A DNA stretch of 6,428 nucleotides from Ruminococcaceae bacterium UBA6364 (GCA_002440045.1 DJRI01000176.1:1361-7788); one strand, 5' to 3'. Shown: positions 1-6,354, counted from the stretch's first letter. Translations and numbers: made by a program. Notes: generated by a model not told the origin, from the sequence alone.

Positions 1-34
1 TTTTTCCAAGCCCCTTTTCCGTATAAAATTGCGC

Positions 35-65
35 GGAGGCTGTAAAAAGTTTTTTTACAGCCTCC
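35..65 (-). terminator. Long perfect hairpin after the fucosidase gene, possible terminator
   Basis: A perfect 14-bp inverted repeat has arms at 35-48 (GGAGGCTGTAAAAA) and 52-65 with a 3-base loop. It begins 22 bases after the stop codon of the minus-strand gene ending at 88. The inner part of the stem is A:U only, and no clean U-tract follows the outer arm on the minus strand; the next bases read GCGCAATTTTATAC. It is therefore not a textbook intrinsic terminator, but its place at the operon end supports a role in termination or 3'-end protection. Confidence 0.55.
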
Positions 66-87
66 TCAAGGTATAAATAGTTTTAAA

Positions 88-1080
88 TCAATCTGTAATT
101 TTTCTTTCTATTCCCAAAATGCGCGACGCTTCAAGAAGTCTGTCAATATCGGCCGGCTCTTGCTTTCCGTCTTTATTCGGCGCGATATTAACGACAATGG
201 CGTTGCCGTTTTCTGTTAAAAGGCGGTATTTTTCAGCAATAAAGTCGGCTTCAAGAAGCCTGTCGGCAAGATAGTCGTCATCCCAGAACCAGTTTGACAT
301 ATTTCTTATGCAAAGCGTGGCTTCAAACGGCAGATAATAGCTTTTGCCGCCGTGCGAATAGATTTTGGGGTCGTCAGCCCGTGTAAAATGCGGGTCAAGA
401 AGCCTGAAATCGCTCGGGAAATATCGAATGGGCATACCTTCTTCATAATTTTCGGGGAAATATTCGGGCTTTGTTTCTGTCGTGCCCTCTTCGCCTATCG
501 TTACGTTAACCGCCACAGAGCACATCGGCATAAGCGTGTGAACAAGGTCGTATATTTTCGGAATATTCCATCTGTCCTCGGTTTTATCCCACGCGCCGTC
601 AAGCCACAATTCGCAAATTTCGCCGTATTTTCCGCCGAGAAGAGTTTTTATGTGCTCGCACATATAGTCGACGTATTTTTCGTCGTCCGAATAACATTTT
701 TCGTGTCTGTCCCAAAGCGAATAATAAAGCCCGAGCTTTACGCCGTATTTTTTGCATGCCTTTGCGACTTCAAGAACAACGTCGGTTTTATTGGGCGAAT
801 AACGAACGCTGTAATCGGTTGTGTCGGTATCAAAAAGACAAAAGCCGTCGTGGTGCTTTGTTATGAGAATGACATAATTCATTCCCGCTTCATAGGCGTT
901 TTTAACCCAGCCGTCGGCGTCAATGCCCGTGGGCGCATATGACTCAATTTTCAAAGTGCCGTCGGACCACTCGGTGTTGTTAAATGTATTTATTCCGAAA
1001 TGAATGAACATTCCGTATTTTCTTTCCATCTGCGCCTTTTGCCATTCGTTCGGCGTGTTTGAGGGTTTGAGCGTTATCAT
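88..1080 (-). CDS. Short cytoplasmic GH29 alpha-L-fucosidase-like glycosidase
   Basis: This 330-residue protein looks like a glycoside hydrolase family 29 catalytic barrel, a retaining enzyme family that removes terminal L-fucose from glycans. Visible family marks are FIHFG (residues 25-29), ITKHHDGF (73-80), the strand ELWLDGAW (157-164) whose Asp161 aligns with the GH29 nucleophile, the Glu/Trp region 251-267, and IVVNIAPNKDG (295-305), which corresponds to the usual 'LLNxxPxxDG' barrel end. The acid/base residue varies in GH29 and cannot be assigned here. There is no signal peptide or membrane segment, so it should act on fucosides already inside the cell. It is shorter than many GH29 enzymes because no C-terminal beta-sandwich follows the barrel. 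The start is supported by GGAGGA at 1087-1092, six bases upstream. It lies 18 bases after the PHP gene and is probably co-transcribed with it. Substrate specificity is inferred from family only; another alpha-glycoside is possible. Confidence 0.85.
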   Translation of the reverse strand: MITLKPSNTPNEWQKAQMERKYGMFIHFGINTFNNTEWSDGTLKIESYAPTGIDADGWVKNAYEAGMNYVILITKHHDGFCLFDTDTTDYSVRYSPNKTDVVLEVAKACKKYGVKLGLYYSLWDRHEKCYSDDEKYVDYMCEHIKTLLGGKYGEICELWLDGAWDKTEDRWNIPKIYDLVHTLMPMCSVAVNVTIGEEGTTETKPEYFPENYEEGMPIRYFPSDFRLLDPHFTRADDPKIYSHGGKSYYLPFEATLCIRNMSNWFWDDDYLADRLLEADFIAEKYRLLTENGNAIVVNIAPNKDGKQEPADIDRLLEASRILGIERKITD

Positions 1081-1086
1081 AAAAAA

Positions 1087-1092
1087 TCCTCC
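1087..1092 (-). promoter_or_regulatory. Ribosome binding site of the GH29 gene
   Basis: GGAGGA on the minus strand, six bases before the ATG at 1080, lies in the short gap after the PHP stop codon (TAA at 1099-1101). It fixes the start of the fucosidase-like gene and suggests independent re-initiation within an operon. Confidence 0.8.
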
Positions 1093-1098
1093 GTTAGC

Positions 1099-2463
1099 TT
1101 ATTGGTTCTTTACAGCCTCGATAAGCTTTTGTATCAAAACAAAGACCTTTGTGCTTTTAAGCGCGAAAACAAGCTGTTCAAGCTGTGTTTTTTCGTTACT
1201 GTATTCTTTCGGCGCTTCGCCGCGGTCAAGCGTTATCGCCTGTGAAAATACCATTCCGTTTTCGTTATATATTTCACAGCGGATATAAAGCATTTCGTCG
1301 GTATAATAATCGTCGACAGAAAGCGTTGCCGTACCGTTTCCGTTTATATCGCTTTTGGCAATAATTTTGCCGTTAGAAATCCAGTTGACATACTCGGCGT
1401 TTGAAACGTCAAGCTTTATTGTGTGGCCTAAAACGCTTAACTCATTTACTTTTGCAAGCGGTTGGTCAACGCCCTCGGGTGCTGAAAAATCCTCAAAAGG
1501 ACCTATTAAATCGTCTTTTGCAAGCGAATGCGTCGCGCCGAAAAACTCGCCGTTTTCCATACAACTGCGAATTGAAGAATCCGAAACCTCTTCAAGCATA
1601 AAATACATAAAGCAGGTGTTGAGTCTGCCTATGTCGTGCGCGTCGGAGCCTGCAAAGCCGTAAACATTTTTGCCGTAGGGAAGGCACTCTAAAAGAAGAT
1701 TATCCCAAAAAACGCGGTCATGCCTTGTAAGCGACTGAAAGCCGTTTACAGCTTCAACACCTACGCACGATTTGTAACGAAGCAAAAAGTCCGAAAAGAA
1801 TTCTATATTTTTGCGGTCGTTAACGGCGTTGGGATTTTCGCGCGTACCGAGAATATCGCCCGGGTGATTTATGTGCGAAATGCCGCCGTTTTTCTCAATC
1901 ATGGAAAGGGCGTAATCATAGCCGTTCTCCATACCCCAATCCATATTGCCTACGTCAGCGGGAAGAAAATATCCGTTAACATGCGCTTTTGTTATCGTAA
2001 CCGCGTTAAGCTCGTTTGAGCCTTCAAGGCAATACATACCGCGCCCTCTTGAAGCGCCTGTCGAAGAAACTGCGGCAGTGCCGTTTGATATTGCCACAAA
2101 CTCGTCGGAAGTAAGCGGCTTTCTGTCGTGACCCGTCACTGTCTGATAAAGATAAAGCGGACGGATATACGGGTCTTTATCCCATGCTTTTCCCGTTATG
2201 CCGTGCTCAGAAAATGAAAGAATATCATAATTCTGCTCATATGCGCCGTATATCATATTGCGAAAGCTTTCACTGCCGTCACTGACGGAGGAATGTGTGT
2301 GAAGCCCCGTTTTGTATGCCTTAACCTTATTCCAATCGACATTTGCATAAGGCGAAACAAGGGTATAGTCGGCACCCGCGCCTGCGGCGTAAACAGCGGG
2401 CGACAAAAGCCCCAAGAAAAGCGACACCGCGCATATTGCGGACAATAATTTTTTGATTTTCAT
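1099..2463 (-). CDS. Secreted PHP-domain metal-dependent phosphoesterase-like protein
   Basis: This 454-residue protein has a classical N-terminal signal peptide: a Lys-rich start, a hydrophobic core at about 6-20, and a likely cleavage near residue 27 after PAVYA. The PHP metal-binding motifs follow in order: HTHSSVSDG (55-63), SEHG (85-88), Glu147 in EGSNELN, His161, SHINHP (196-201) and GSDAHD (272-277). These supply the His/Asp/Glu ligands that PHP enzymes use to hold two or three metal ions for phosphoester hydrolysis. Residues about 338-412 look beta-rich and resemble the accessory domain found after PHP domains. The tail (about 425-452) is a hydrophobic/basic helix with no LPXTG sorting signal. 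The protein is expected outside the membrane, and its substrate is unknown. It is not the cytoplasmic CpsB/YwqE tyrosine phosphatase, which has no export signal. It is first in an operon with the GH29 gene; GGAGG at 2471-2475 supports the start. Confidence 0.85.
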   Translation of the reverse strand: MKIKKLLSAICAVSLFLGLLSPAVYAAGAGADYTLVSPYANVDWNKVKAYKTGLHTHSSVSDGSESFRNMIYGAYEQNYDILSFSEHGITGKAWDKDPYIRPLYLYQTVTGHDRKPLTSDEFVAISNGTAAVSSTGASRGRGMYCLEGSNELNAVTITKAHVNGYFLPADVGNMDWGMENGYDYALSMIEKNGGISHINHPGDILGTRENPNAVNDRKNIEFFSDFLLRYKSCVGVEAVNGFQSLTRHDRVFWDNLLLECLPYGKNVYGFAGSDAHDIGRLNTCFMYFMLEEVSDSSIRSCMENGEFFGATHSLAKDDLIGPFEDFSAPEGVDQPLAKVNELSVLGHTIKLDVSNAEYVNWISNGKIIAKSDINGNGTATLSVDDYYTDEMLYIRCEIYNENGMVFSQAITLDRGEAPKEYSNEKTQLEQLVFALKSTKVFVLIQKLIEAVKNQ

Positions 2464-2470
2464 AAAATCG

Positions 2471-2475
2471 CCTCC
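2471..2475 (-). promoter_or_regulatory. Ribosome binding site of the PHP gene
   Basis: GGAGG on the minus strand lies seven bases before the ATG ending at 2463. It decides the start codon, which also gives an intact signal peptide. Confidence 0.8.
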
Positions 2476-2485
2476 GATTAATTCA

Positions 2486-2513
2486 ATTATACTTAAACTG
2501 CCGAAAAAAGCAA
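2486..2513 (-). promoter_or_regulatory. Putative sigma-A promoter of the PHP-GH29 operon
   Basis: On the minus strand a perfect TATAAT -10 box (2486-2491) is preceded by TTGCTT (2508-2513) with a 16-bp spacer. The predicted transcript would start only a few bases before the ribosome binding site, giving a leader of about 16-20 bases. The -35 element is only partly consensus and lies inside a palindrome (2504-2522). Confidence 0.55.
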
Positions 2514-2522
2514 TGCTTTTTT
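2504..2522. promoter_or_regulatory. Palindrome over the -35 element, possible operator
   Basis: AAAAAAGCAATGCTTTTTT is an inverted repeat with 9-bp arms around one central base. It covers the predicted -35 box of the minus-strand PHP operon. Its position fits a repressor or activator site. The AT-rich arms mean it could also be chance, or a remnant of a hairpin. Confidence 0.35.
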
Positions 2523-2565
2523 GTATTTATTAATCAAAATATTAAGCACACATTCCGAATTACTA

Positions 2566-2594
2566 TTGATTTGTACAAAAACAGGCGGTATAAT
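2566..2594 (+). promoter_or_regulatory. Putative sigma-A promoter of the alkyltransferase-like gene
   Basis: TTGATT (2566-2571) and TATAAT (2589-2594) are separated by 17 bp, a near-consensus arrangement. Transcription would start at about 2601, leaving a leader of about 45 bases before the ATG at 2646. No good Shine-Dalgarno sequence is visible just before that ATG, so translation initiation may be weak. Confidence 0.6.
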
Positions 2595-2645
2595 TAGCTC
2601 ATCAACCGATTAACATCCGCATAAACAAGTTTTATAAATAGTGAT

Positions 2646-2954
2646 ATGAACGAAGATATTTGCTACGAAATACTGTCAGCCGTCGAAGAGATACCCTACG
2701 GTAAAGTATCAACCTACGGTGAAATTGCACGTCTTATCGGCCGCGAAAAAAACGCGCGTCTTGTCGGGCGTGTGCTTTCGCATGCCGAAATGTACGGCGA
2801 TTACCCCTGCCACAGAGTTGTTTCGTCAACAGGCAGAACCGCCCCCGGGTGGTATGAACAGCGCCTGCTTCTTGAAAACGAGGGCGTGGAATTTTTAAAG
2901 AACGGCAACGTTGATTTAAAACGCTTTTTATGGGACGGCGACAGCGCCGGTTAA
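2646..2954 (+). CDS. Small alkyltransferase-like (MGMT-family) DNA repair protein with active-site Cys
   Basis: This 102-residue protein matches the DNA-binding/active-site domain of O6-alkylguanine-DNA alkyltransferases, without the N-terminal domain of full-length Ada/Ogt. IPYGKVSTYGEIA (16-28) carries the conserved Tyr24. ARLVGRVL (37-44) carries the Arg finger (Arg38) that replaces a flipped base. PCHRVV (54-59) holds the alkyl-acceptor Cys55, and NEGVEF (78-83) supplies the Glu of the Cys-His-Glu network. Classical ATL proteins of this size (Atl1/YbaZ type) have Trp or Ala in place of that Cys and only flag lesions for excision repair; here the Cys is kept, so direct repair is possible but unproven. 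The region after the active site (TAPGWYEQ, 65-72) lacks the usual GNYSGG-like substrate loop of true transferases. It is monocistronic, read opposite to both neighbours, and has a poor ribosome binding site. Confidence 0.85.
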   Translation: MNEDICYEILSAVEEIPYGKVSTYGEIARLIGREKNARLVGRVLSHAEMYGDYPCHRVVSSTGRTAPGWYEQRLLLENEGVEFLKNGNVDLKRFLWDGDSAG

Positions 2955-2967
2955 TATTTTTTGATGC

Positions 2968-3010
2968 AACAATCCCCCGCAAAACAAAAGCCGTTTTGCG
3001 GGGGATTGTT
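2968..3010. terminator. Bidirectional terminator between convergent genes
   Basis: A perfect 18-bp inverted repeat has arms at 2968-2985 and 2993-3010, with a 7-base loop and a GC-rich core (CCCCCGC/GCGGGGG). It lies 13 bases after the plus-strand stop codon and 12 bases beyond the minus-strand stop codon at 3023. T-rich sequence follows on the plus strand (ATTTATTGCTATTTATTC). This is the expected shared terminator for the alkyltransferase-like gene and the kinase/ABC operon. Confidence 0.85.
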
Positions 3011-3022
3011 ATTTATTGCTAT

Positions 3023-4774
3023 TTATTCTTTTATTGCAGAAAGCTCGCCGTCAGCCGCTATTTTATATACGCGGTTGCAATATTTAAGCATACTTTCACG
3101 GTGAGTTGTGACAATGCAGATTCTGTCGGGAGACGTTTTCATAATGTTTTCAAGCACGCGCGCCTCTGTGTCCATATCAAGAGACGACGTTACCTCGTCA
3201 AGAAGCATTATTTTTGACTCTCTTAAAAGCGCCCTTGCTATTGCAAGCCTTTGAAGCTGACCTTGCGAAAGCTTTGTTCCCCTTTCGCCTATCTGCGTAT
3301 TAAGCCCATCGGGAAGAGAGCGCACAAACGCGGCTAAGTCAGCGCACTCAAGCGCCGAAAAAAGCTCGGCTTCTGCGGCGTCGGGCTTTACCATTCTAAG
3401 GTTCTCTGCAATTGTGCCCGAAAAAATATTAACGCTTTGCGGAACATAGGAACAAAATCGTCTTGTGCTGTCAGAAACTTTGACCCTTTCGCCGTTGCCC
3501 GCTTCAAGATAAATTTCGCCCAATGTGGGCATAACAAGCCCCAGCAAAAGCTTTAATACCGTTGTTTTTCCCTCGCCCGAAGGACCAATCAAAGCAACGG
3601 TTTCGCCCGACGTCACCGAAAGCGAAATGCTTTTTAAAACCTCGTTTTCCTTTTCGCCGTATTTAAAGGCAACGTCATTCATTACAAGCTTAAGTCCGCT
3701 GTTACAAGACGCTTCAAGCACTTTTTCGGCCTGCTCGCGGTCGCTGTCGTTTTCAACGTCAAACTCGGTTACTTCCATAATTCTGCCCGCCGCAGTCGCT
3801 ATTGCGACAGCCGTCGGCGCAAGAGAAGCAAGCGATGAAAACGACGAAGTAAGAACGCTTGAAATTTGAATAAACAACGTCATTGTGCCGTAGGTTATCG
3901 CGCCTTGCCACAGCCTGTAAATTCCCCAGCCGTAGCAGGAATATGAAACAACCACGCCTATAAGCGAAAGCACAATGGTCATACATATGCTGAACTTTTC
4001 GTATTCAAGCCGCATTTTGCGGTAGCTTTCAAGTATAAATTTAAATCTTTCGATGTATTGCTTTGTTAAGTCAAACGCCTTGATTATCTGAATATTCTGC
4101 ATTGACTCTTCTGAGTACGAGAGAATTTCGCCGTTTAACTCGCGGCTTTTTTTGTTGTATTTTCTTATTGTTTTAACAAGAAATCTTGAAGAAAGAAACA
4201 AAAACGGCGCGCCCATAAGCGCAATAAGAGCCATTGTTTTGTCATAATAAAGCACAATCACAAGCGAGCCCAAAAACTGAACTGAGCGCGTGAAAACCGC
4301 GGGTATAAAGCTTATCACGCCCGAAGAAACAGTCGCCGCGTCGCCCTCGATGCGGTTAATAAGGTCGCCCGAATGGAACGCGCTTATTTCGCTCCATTCG
4401 GCGCAAAGTATGCGCGAGTAGACCTCGTGGCGAATATCGTTATTTGCCTTACTGCTTACAACAGCCGTAATCCACGACGACATTGCCTGAAAAAGATACT
4501 GAAACAGCACAAGCCCCACGGCAAGCACCGCAGAGCGTAAAATAGTGTCTGAAGAATGTGCGACGACAGCGTCGACAAGGTATTTCGACGCAACCGAAAC
4601 ACCGAGCGACATAAGCGTTGCGACAACGCCCAAAACAACATAAACAACAATCGCCAAGCGGTATTTGACTATATATTTCAAAAGCCATTTCCACTCGCGC
4701 GCCATACTTTTGAGCAGCGCCTTATAGTCTTTGTTTTTACTCATAGGCTTTTCTGCCTTTCGGTTTGAACTCAT
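3023..4774 (-). CDS. ABC exporter half-transporter (fused membrane and ATPase domains)
   Basis: This 583-residue protein has the layout of a homodimeric or heterodimeric type I ABC exporter. Hydrophobic segments lie at about 39-60, 80-104, 153-175, 180-198, 262-284 and 295-320, giving six membrane spans. The ATPase domain follows from about 361: aromatic A-loop Tyr372, Walker A GPSGEGKTT (397-405, Lys403), Q-loop Gln446, signature LSQGQ (502-506, a variant of LSGGQ), Walker B IMLLDE (522-527, catalytic Glu527), D-loop SSLD (530-533) and H-loop His558. All catalytic residues are present, so it should be active. Its start overlaps the stop of the kinase gene by four bases (ATGA) with no clear ribosome binding site, which points to translational coupling; Met11 is a possible later start. 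By context a glycan-lipid or other surface-polymer substrate is plausible, but sequence alone cannot distinguish this from a peptide or drug exporter. Confidence 0.9.
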   Translation of the reverse strand: MSSNRKAEKPMSKNKDYKALLKSMAREWKWLLKYIVKYRLAIVVYVVLGVVATLMSLGVSVASKYLVDAVVAHSSDTILRSAVLAVGLVLFQYLFQAMSSWITAVVSSKANNDIRHEVYSRILCAEWSEISAFHSGDLINRIEGDAATVSSGVISFIPAVFTRSVQFLGSLVIVLYYDKTMALIALMGAPFLFLSSRFLVKTIRKYNKKSRELNGEILSYSEESMQNIQIIKAFDLTKQYIERFKFILESYRKMRLEYEKFSICMTIVLSLIGVVVSYSCYGWGIYRLWQGAITYGTMTLFIQISSVLTSSFSSLASLAPTAVAIATAAGRIMEVTEFDVENDSDREQAEKVLEASCNSGLKLVMNDVAFKYGEKENEVLKSISLSVTSGETVALIGPSGEGKTTVLKLLLGLVMPTLGEIYLEAGNGERVKVSDSTRRFCSYVPQSVNIFSGTIAENLRMVKPDAAEAELFSALECADLAAFVRSLPDGLNTQIGERGTKLSQGQLQRLAIARALLRESKIMLLDEVTSSLDMDTEARVLENIMKTSPDRICIVTTHRESMLKYCNRVYKIAADGELSAIKE

Positions 4775-6228
4775 TTTTGAGATTTTTTGCTTTCTTTATA
4801 GCCGTAGCCGTATTTTTTATAGCCGTAACCGTAGCCGTATCCATAGCCGTAGCCGTAACCGCGGTTAAATCCGCCTATGCTTTCGGCGCCGTTTATTACA
4901 CAGCCGACAAGCTTTAAATCCGAAGAAAGTATCGAATTGAGGCTGTCGCGTATTTTGGGCGCTCTTACGCTGTCCTGCAAAATGACATAAACGGCGGCGT
5001 CTGCCGCTTCCGAAATGAACACTGCGTCCGAAACAAGTCCGCACGGCGGCGTATCGACTATTATAAAATCATAATCATCTCTTACTCTGCTGAAAATTTC
5101 GGTAACTGTTTTTGTATCAAGATACCTTTTGTCGGAACCCGCTCTTGCGGTTATATTCATAAACGAAAGCTTATATTTTTCAATATACGCGGTTTTATAA
5201 AGGTCGCATTCGCCGTCATAGCCGAGCGACTCAACGTCAAGCTTTAAAAGAGCGGCAACGCTCGGGTTTCTGAAATCGGCGTCGGTAAGCAAAACCTTTT
5301 TGCCGCGCTGTGCAAGCGAAATCGCAAGGTTACAGGCAACGGTCGTTTTGCCCTCGGAAGGAGAGGTGCTTGTAACCATTATAACCTTGTCGTCCTCCCC
5401 TACGGAATTAAGAAAAACGTTTCTGAACGCTCTGACGGATTCCGCAAAAGCAGAACCTGCCTTTTCGTTTGTTATAAGAACGGATTCGTCGATTTTCATT
5501 TTGTGCTTTTTAAACACAACGCGCGGCAACGCTCCCAAAAACTGCGAATTAAGCTCACGCTTTACATCGTCTTTGTTGCGGATTGTTCTTCTCATAACGG
5601 CAAAAAGCGCTATCCACAAAAGCCCCAACGCAAGTCCTACAACGCACCATTTGCGAATACCCGGCTTATTAAAGCGGTTGTTTGAGGGCGCCGTGGGCAC
5701 CTGCGGAGTTTTTATGGGAACAAATTTGATATTGCCGACTACGTACTTTGCAACCGACGGATAATTATTCATGGCGGCAATAAGCACGTCGTATGTCGCC
5801 TGCGGGTCTTTGCCGGTGGCGGTCATGGTAAACATATTAGACCCCGCAACAGCTGAAGCGCTGAGCCTTGCGGGCATTGAAAGCACGCCAAGCTCTTCAC
5901 AGACGGCGTCCTGCAAAAGATTACTGCTTAAAATATAAGGGAACGTGTCTGCAAGCTGTGAAGCGGTTGCACTGTCGTAATAAAAAGAGTATGACGAAAC
6001 GCCGCCTACCGACGTAGCTTTTTGCGTGTTAACGGTAAACGTAGCGGTCGCCTTATATGTAGGCGAATATGAAAAGTATTGCCGGGCGGCGCCGAAGCCG
6101 CCGAAAAGTACGACGAATACTAAAATTATCCACCAGAACTTTTTAAAGCTTTTTAAAAAGTCGCCGGCATAGAGCTTCATTTTTTCGTTATCATCGGGCT
6201 TTCGGTCCGCAACAGACTTTTGCTCCAT
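4771..6228 (-). CDS. Fused Wzz-type chain-length regulator and BY-family tyrosine kinase
   Basis: This 485-residue membrane protein is of the kind that controls the length and export of capsule or exopolysaccharide. The N-terminus has a first membrane span (about 32-48), an extracytoplasmic Wzz-type region (about 50-190) ending in the Pro-rich PQVPTAPSNNRFNKPG, and a second span (about 194-212). The cytoplasmic kinase follows: ESVRAFR (263-269) resembles the oligomerisation motif, Walker A is TSTSPSEGKTT (286-296, Lys294), Walker A' is VLLTDADFRNP (312-322, Asp316/Asp318), and Walker B is DFIIVDTPP (387-395, Asp392). The tail has 10 tyrosines in (GY)7-KK-YGYGY (457-477), the expected autophosphorylation cluster. 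Many Firmicutes split these functions into two proteins (CpsC/CpsD, CapA/CapB); here they are one chain as in proteobacterial Wzc, though shorter. AAGGTGAT at 6237-6244 supports the start. It overlaps the downstream ABC gene by four bases. Confidence 0.9.
   Translation of the reverse strand: MEQKSVADRKPDDNEKMKLYAGDFLKSFKKFWWIILVFVVLFGGFGAARQYFSYSPTYKATATFTVNTQKATSVGGVSSYSFYYDSATASQLADTFPYILSSNLLQDAVCEELGVLSMPARLSASAVAGSNMFTMTATGKDPQATYDVLIAAMNNYPSVAKYVVGNIKFVPIKTPQVPTAPSNNRFNKPGIRKWCVVGLALGLLWIALFAVMRRTIRNKDDVKRELNSQFLGALPRVVFKKHKMKIDESVLITNEKAGSAFAESVRAFRNVFLNSVGEDDKVIMVTSTSPSEGKTTVACNLAISLAQRGKKVLLTDADFRNPSVAALLKLDVESLGYDGECDLYKTAYIEKYKLSFMNITARAGSDKRYLDTKTVTEIFSRVRDDYDFIIVDTPPCGLVSDAVFISEAADAAVYVILQDSVRAPKIRDSLNSILSSDLKLVGCVINGAESIGGFNRGYGYGYGYGYGYGYKKYGYGYKESKKSQK
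4801..4860 (-). repeat. Imperfect hexanucleotide tandem repeat coding the Gly-Tyr tail
   Basis: The plus strand shows repeated GCCGTA units (4801-4812, 4822-4827, 4834-4839, 4846-4857) with variants ACCGTA and TCCATA between them, interrupted by an AAA-AAA-type spacer. Read on the minus strand these encode alternating Gly and Tyr codons. Synonymous differences (GGC/GGT/GGA, TAC/TAT) show the repeat has partly decayed. Gain or loss of a 6-base unit would keep the reading frame. Confidence 0.85.
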
Positions 6229-6236
6229 ATCCTGAA

Positions 6237-6244
6237 ATCACCTT
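6237..6244 (-). promoter_or_regulatory. Ribosome binding site of the Wzz-kinase gene
   Basis: AAGGTGAT on the minus strand lies about eight to nine bases upstream of the ATG ending at 6228. It is a good match to the anti-Shine-Dalgarno sequence and supports this start. Confidence 0.7.
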
Positions 6245-6287
6245 CAAACATCAAAATAGCCGTTTTAGTAACCTACGATTAATTAAG

Positions 6288-6312
6288 AATACAAGTATTA
6301 ACGGAAATTATA
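6288..6312 (-). promoter_or_regulatory. Possible -10 box and AT-rich palindrome before the Wzz-kinase operon
   Basis: On the minus strand TATAAT (6307-6312) lies about 80 bases before the kinase start. No good -35 element is found 16-18 bases further upstream (the sequence there is GCGGCA-like), so the promoter would be weak, or would depend on an activator. Just downstream, near the predicted transcription start, AATACAAGTATT (6288-6299) is a 5+2+5 palindrome that could be an operator. Alternatively the operon is read through from the upstream gene. Confidence 0.35.
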
Positions 6313-6354
6313 CCGTCAGGATTTGTGATTGCCGCTTAATCGGCTGTTACTTTG

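Noticed and set aside
352..942. 196-residue plus-strand open frame opposite the GH29 gene
   Set aside because: It lies wholly inside a well-supported gene and has no recognisable domain or ribosome binding site; its composition is that of an antisense shadow.
1096..1127. AGCTTAT/ATAAGCT inverted repeat at the end of the PHP gene
   Set aside because: The arms are only 7 bp with an 18-base loop inside coding sequence; this is likely by chance and the downstream gene has its own ribosome binding site.
1099..2463. PHP protein considered as the CpsB/YwqE-type phosphatase partner of the BY-kinase
   Set aside because: It has an export signal and an extra C-terminal domain, belongs to a different operon, and the kinase tail is cytoplasmic.
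2464..2645. Divergent intergenic region considered as a riboswitch or small RNA gene
   Set aside because: Apart from two promoters and one palindrome no long stem set or known aptamer core is visible, and the predicted leaders are short.
4801..4860. Short tandem repeats considered as a CRISPR array
   Set aside because: The units are only 6 bases, have no spacers, and encode an in-frame Gly-Tyr tail.
5300..5764. 154-residue plus-strand open frame opposite the kinase gene
   Set aside because: It overlaps the conserved kinase region on the opposite strand and has no independent support.
6330..6348. GCCG-ATTAAG-CGGC mini-hairpin after the partial upstream gene, considered as a terminator
   Set aside because: The stem is only four base pairs and no U-tract follows, so it is too weak to call.
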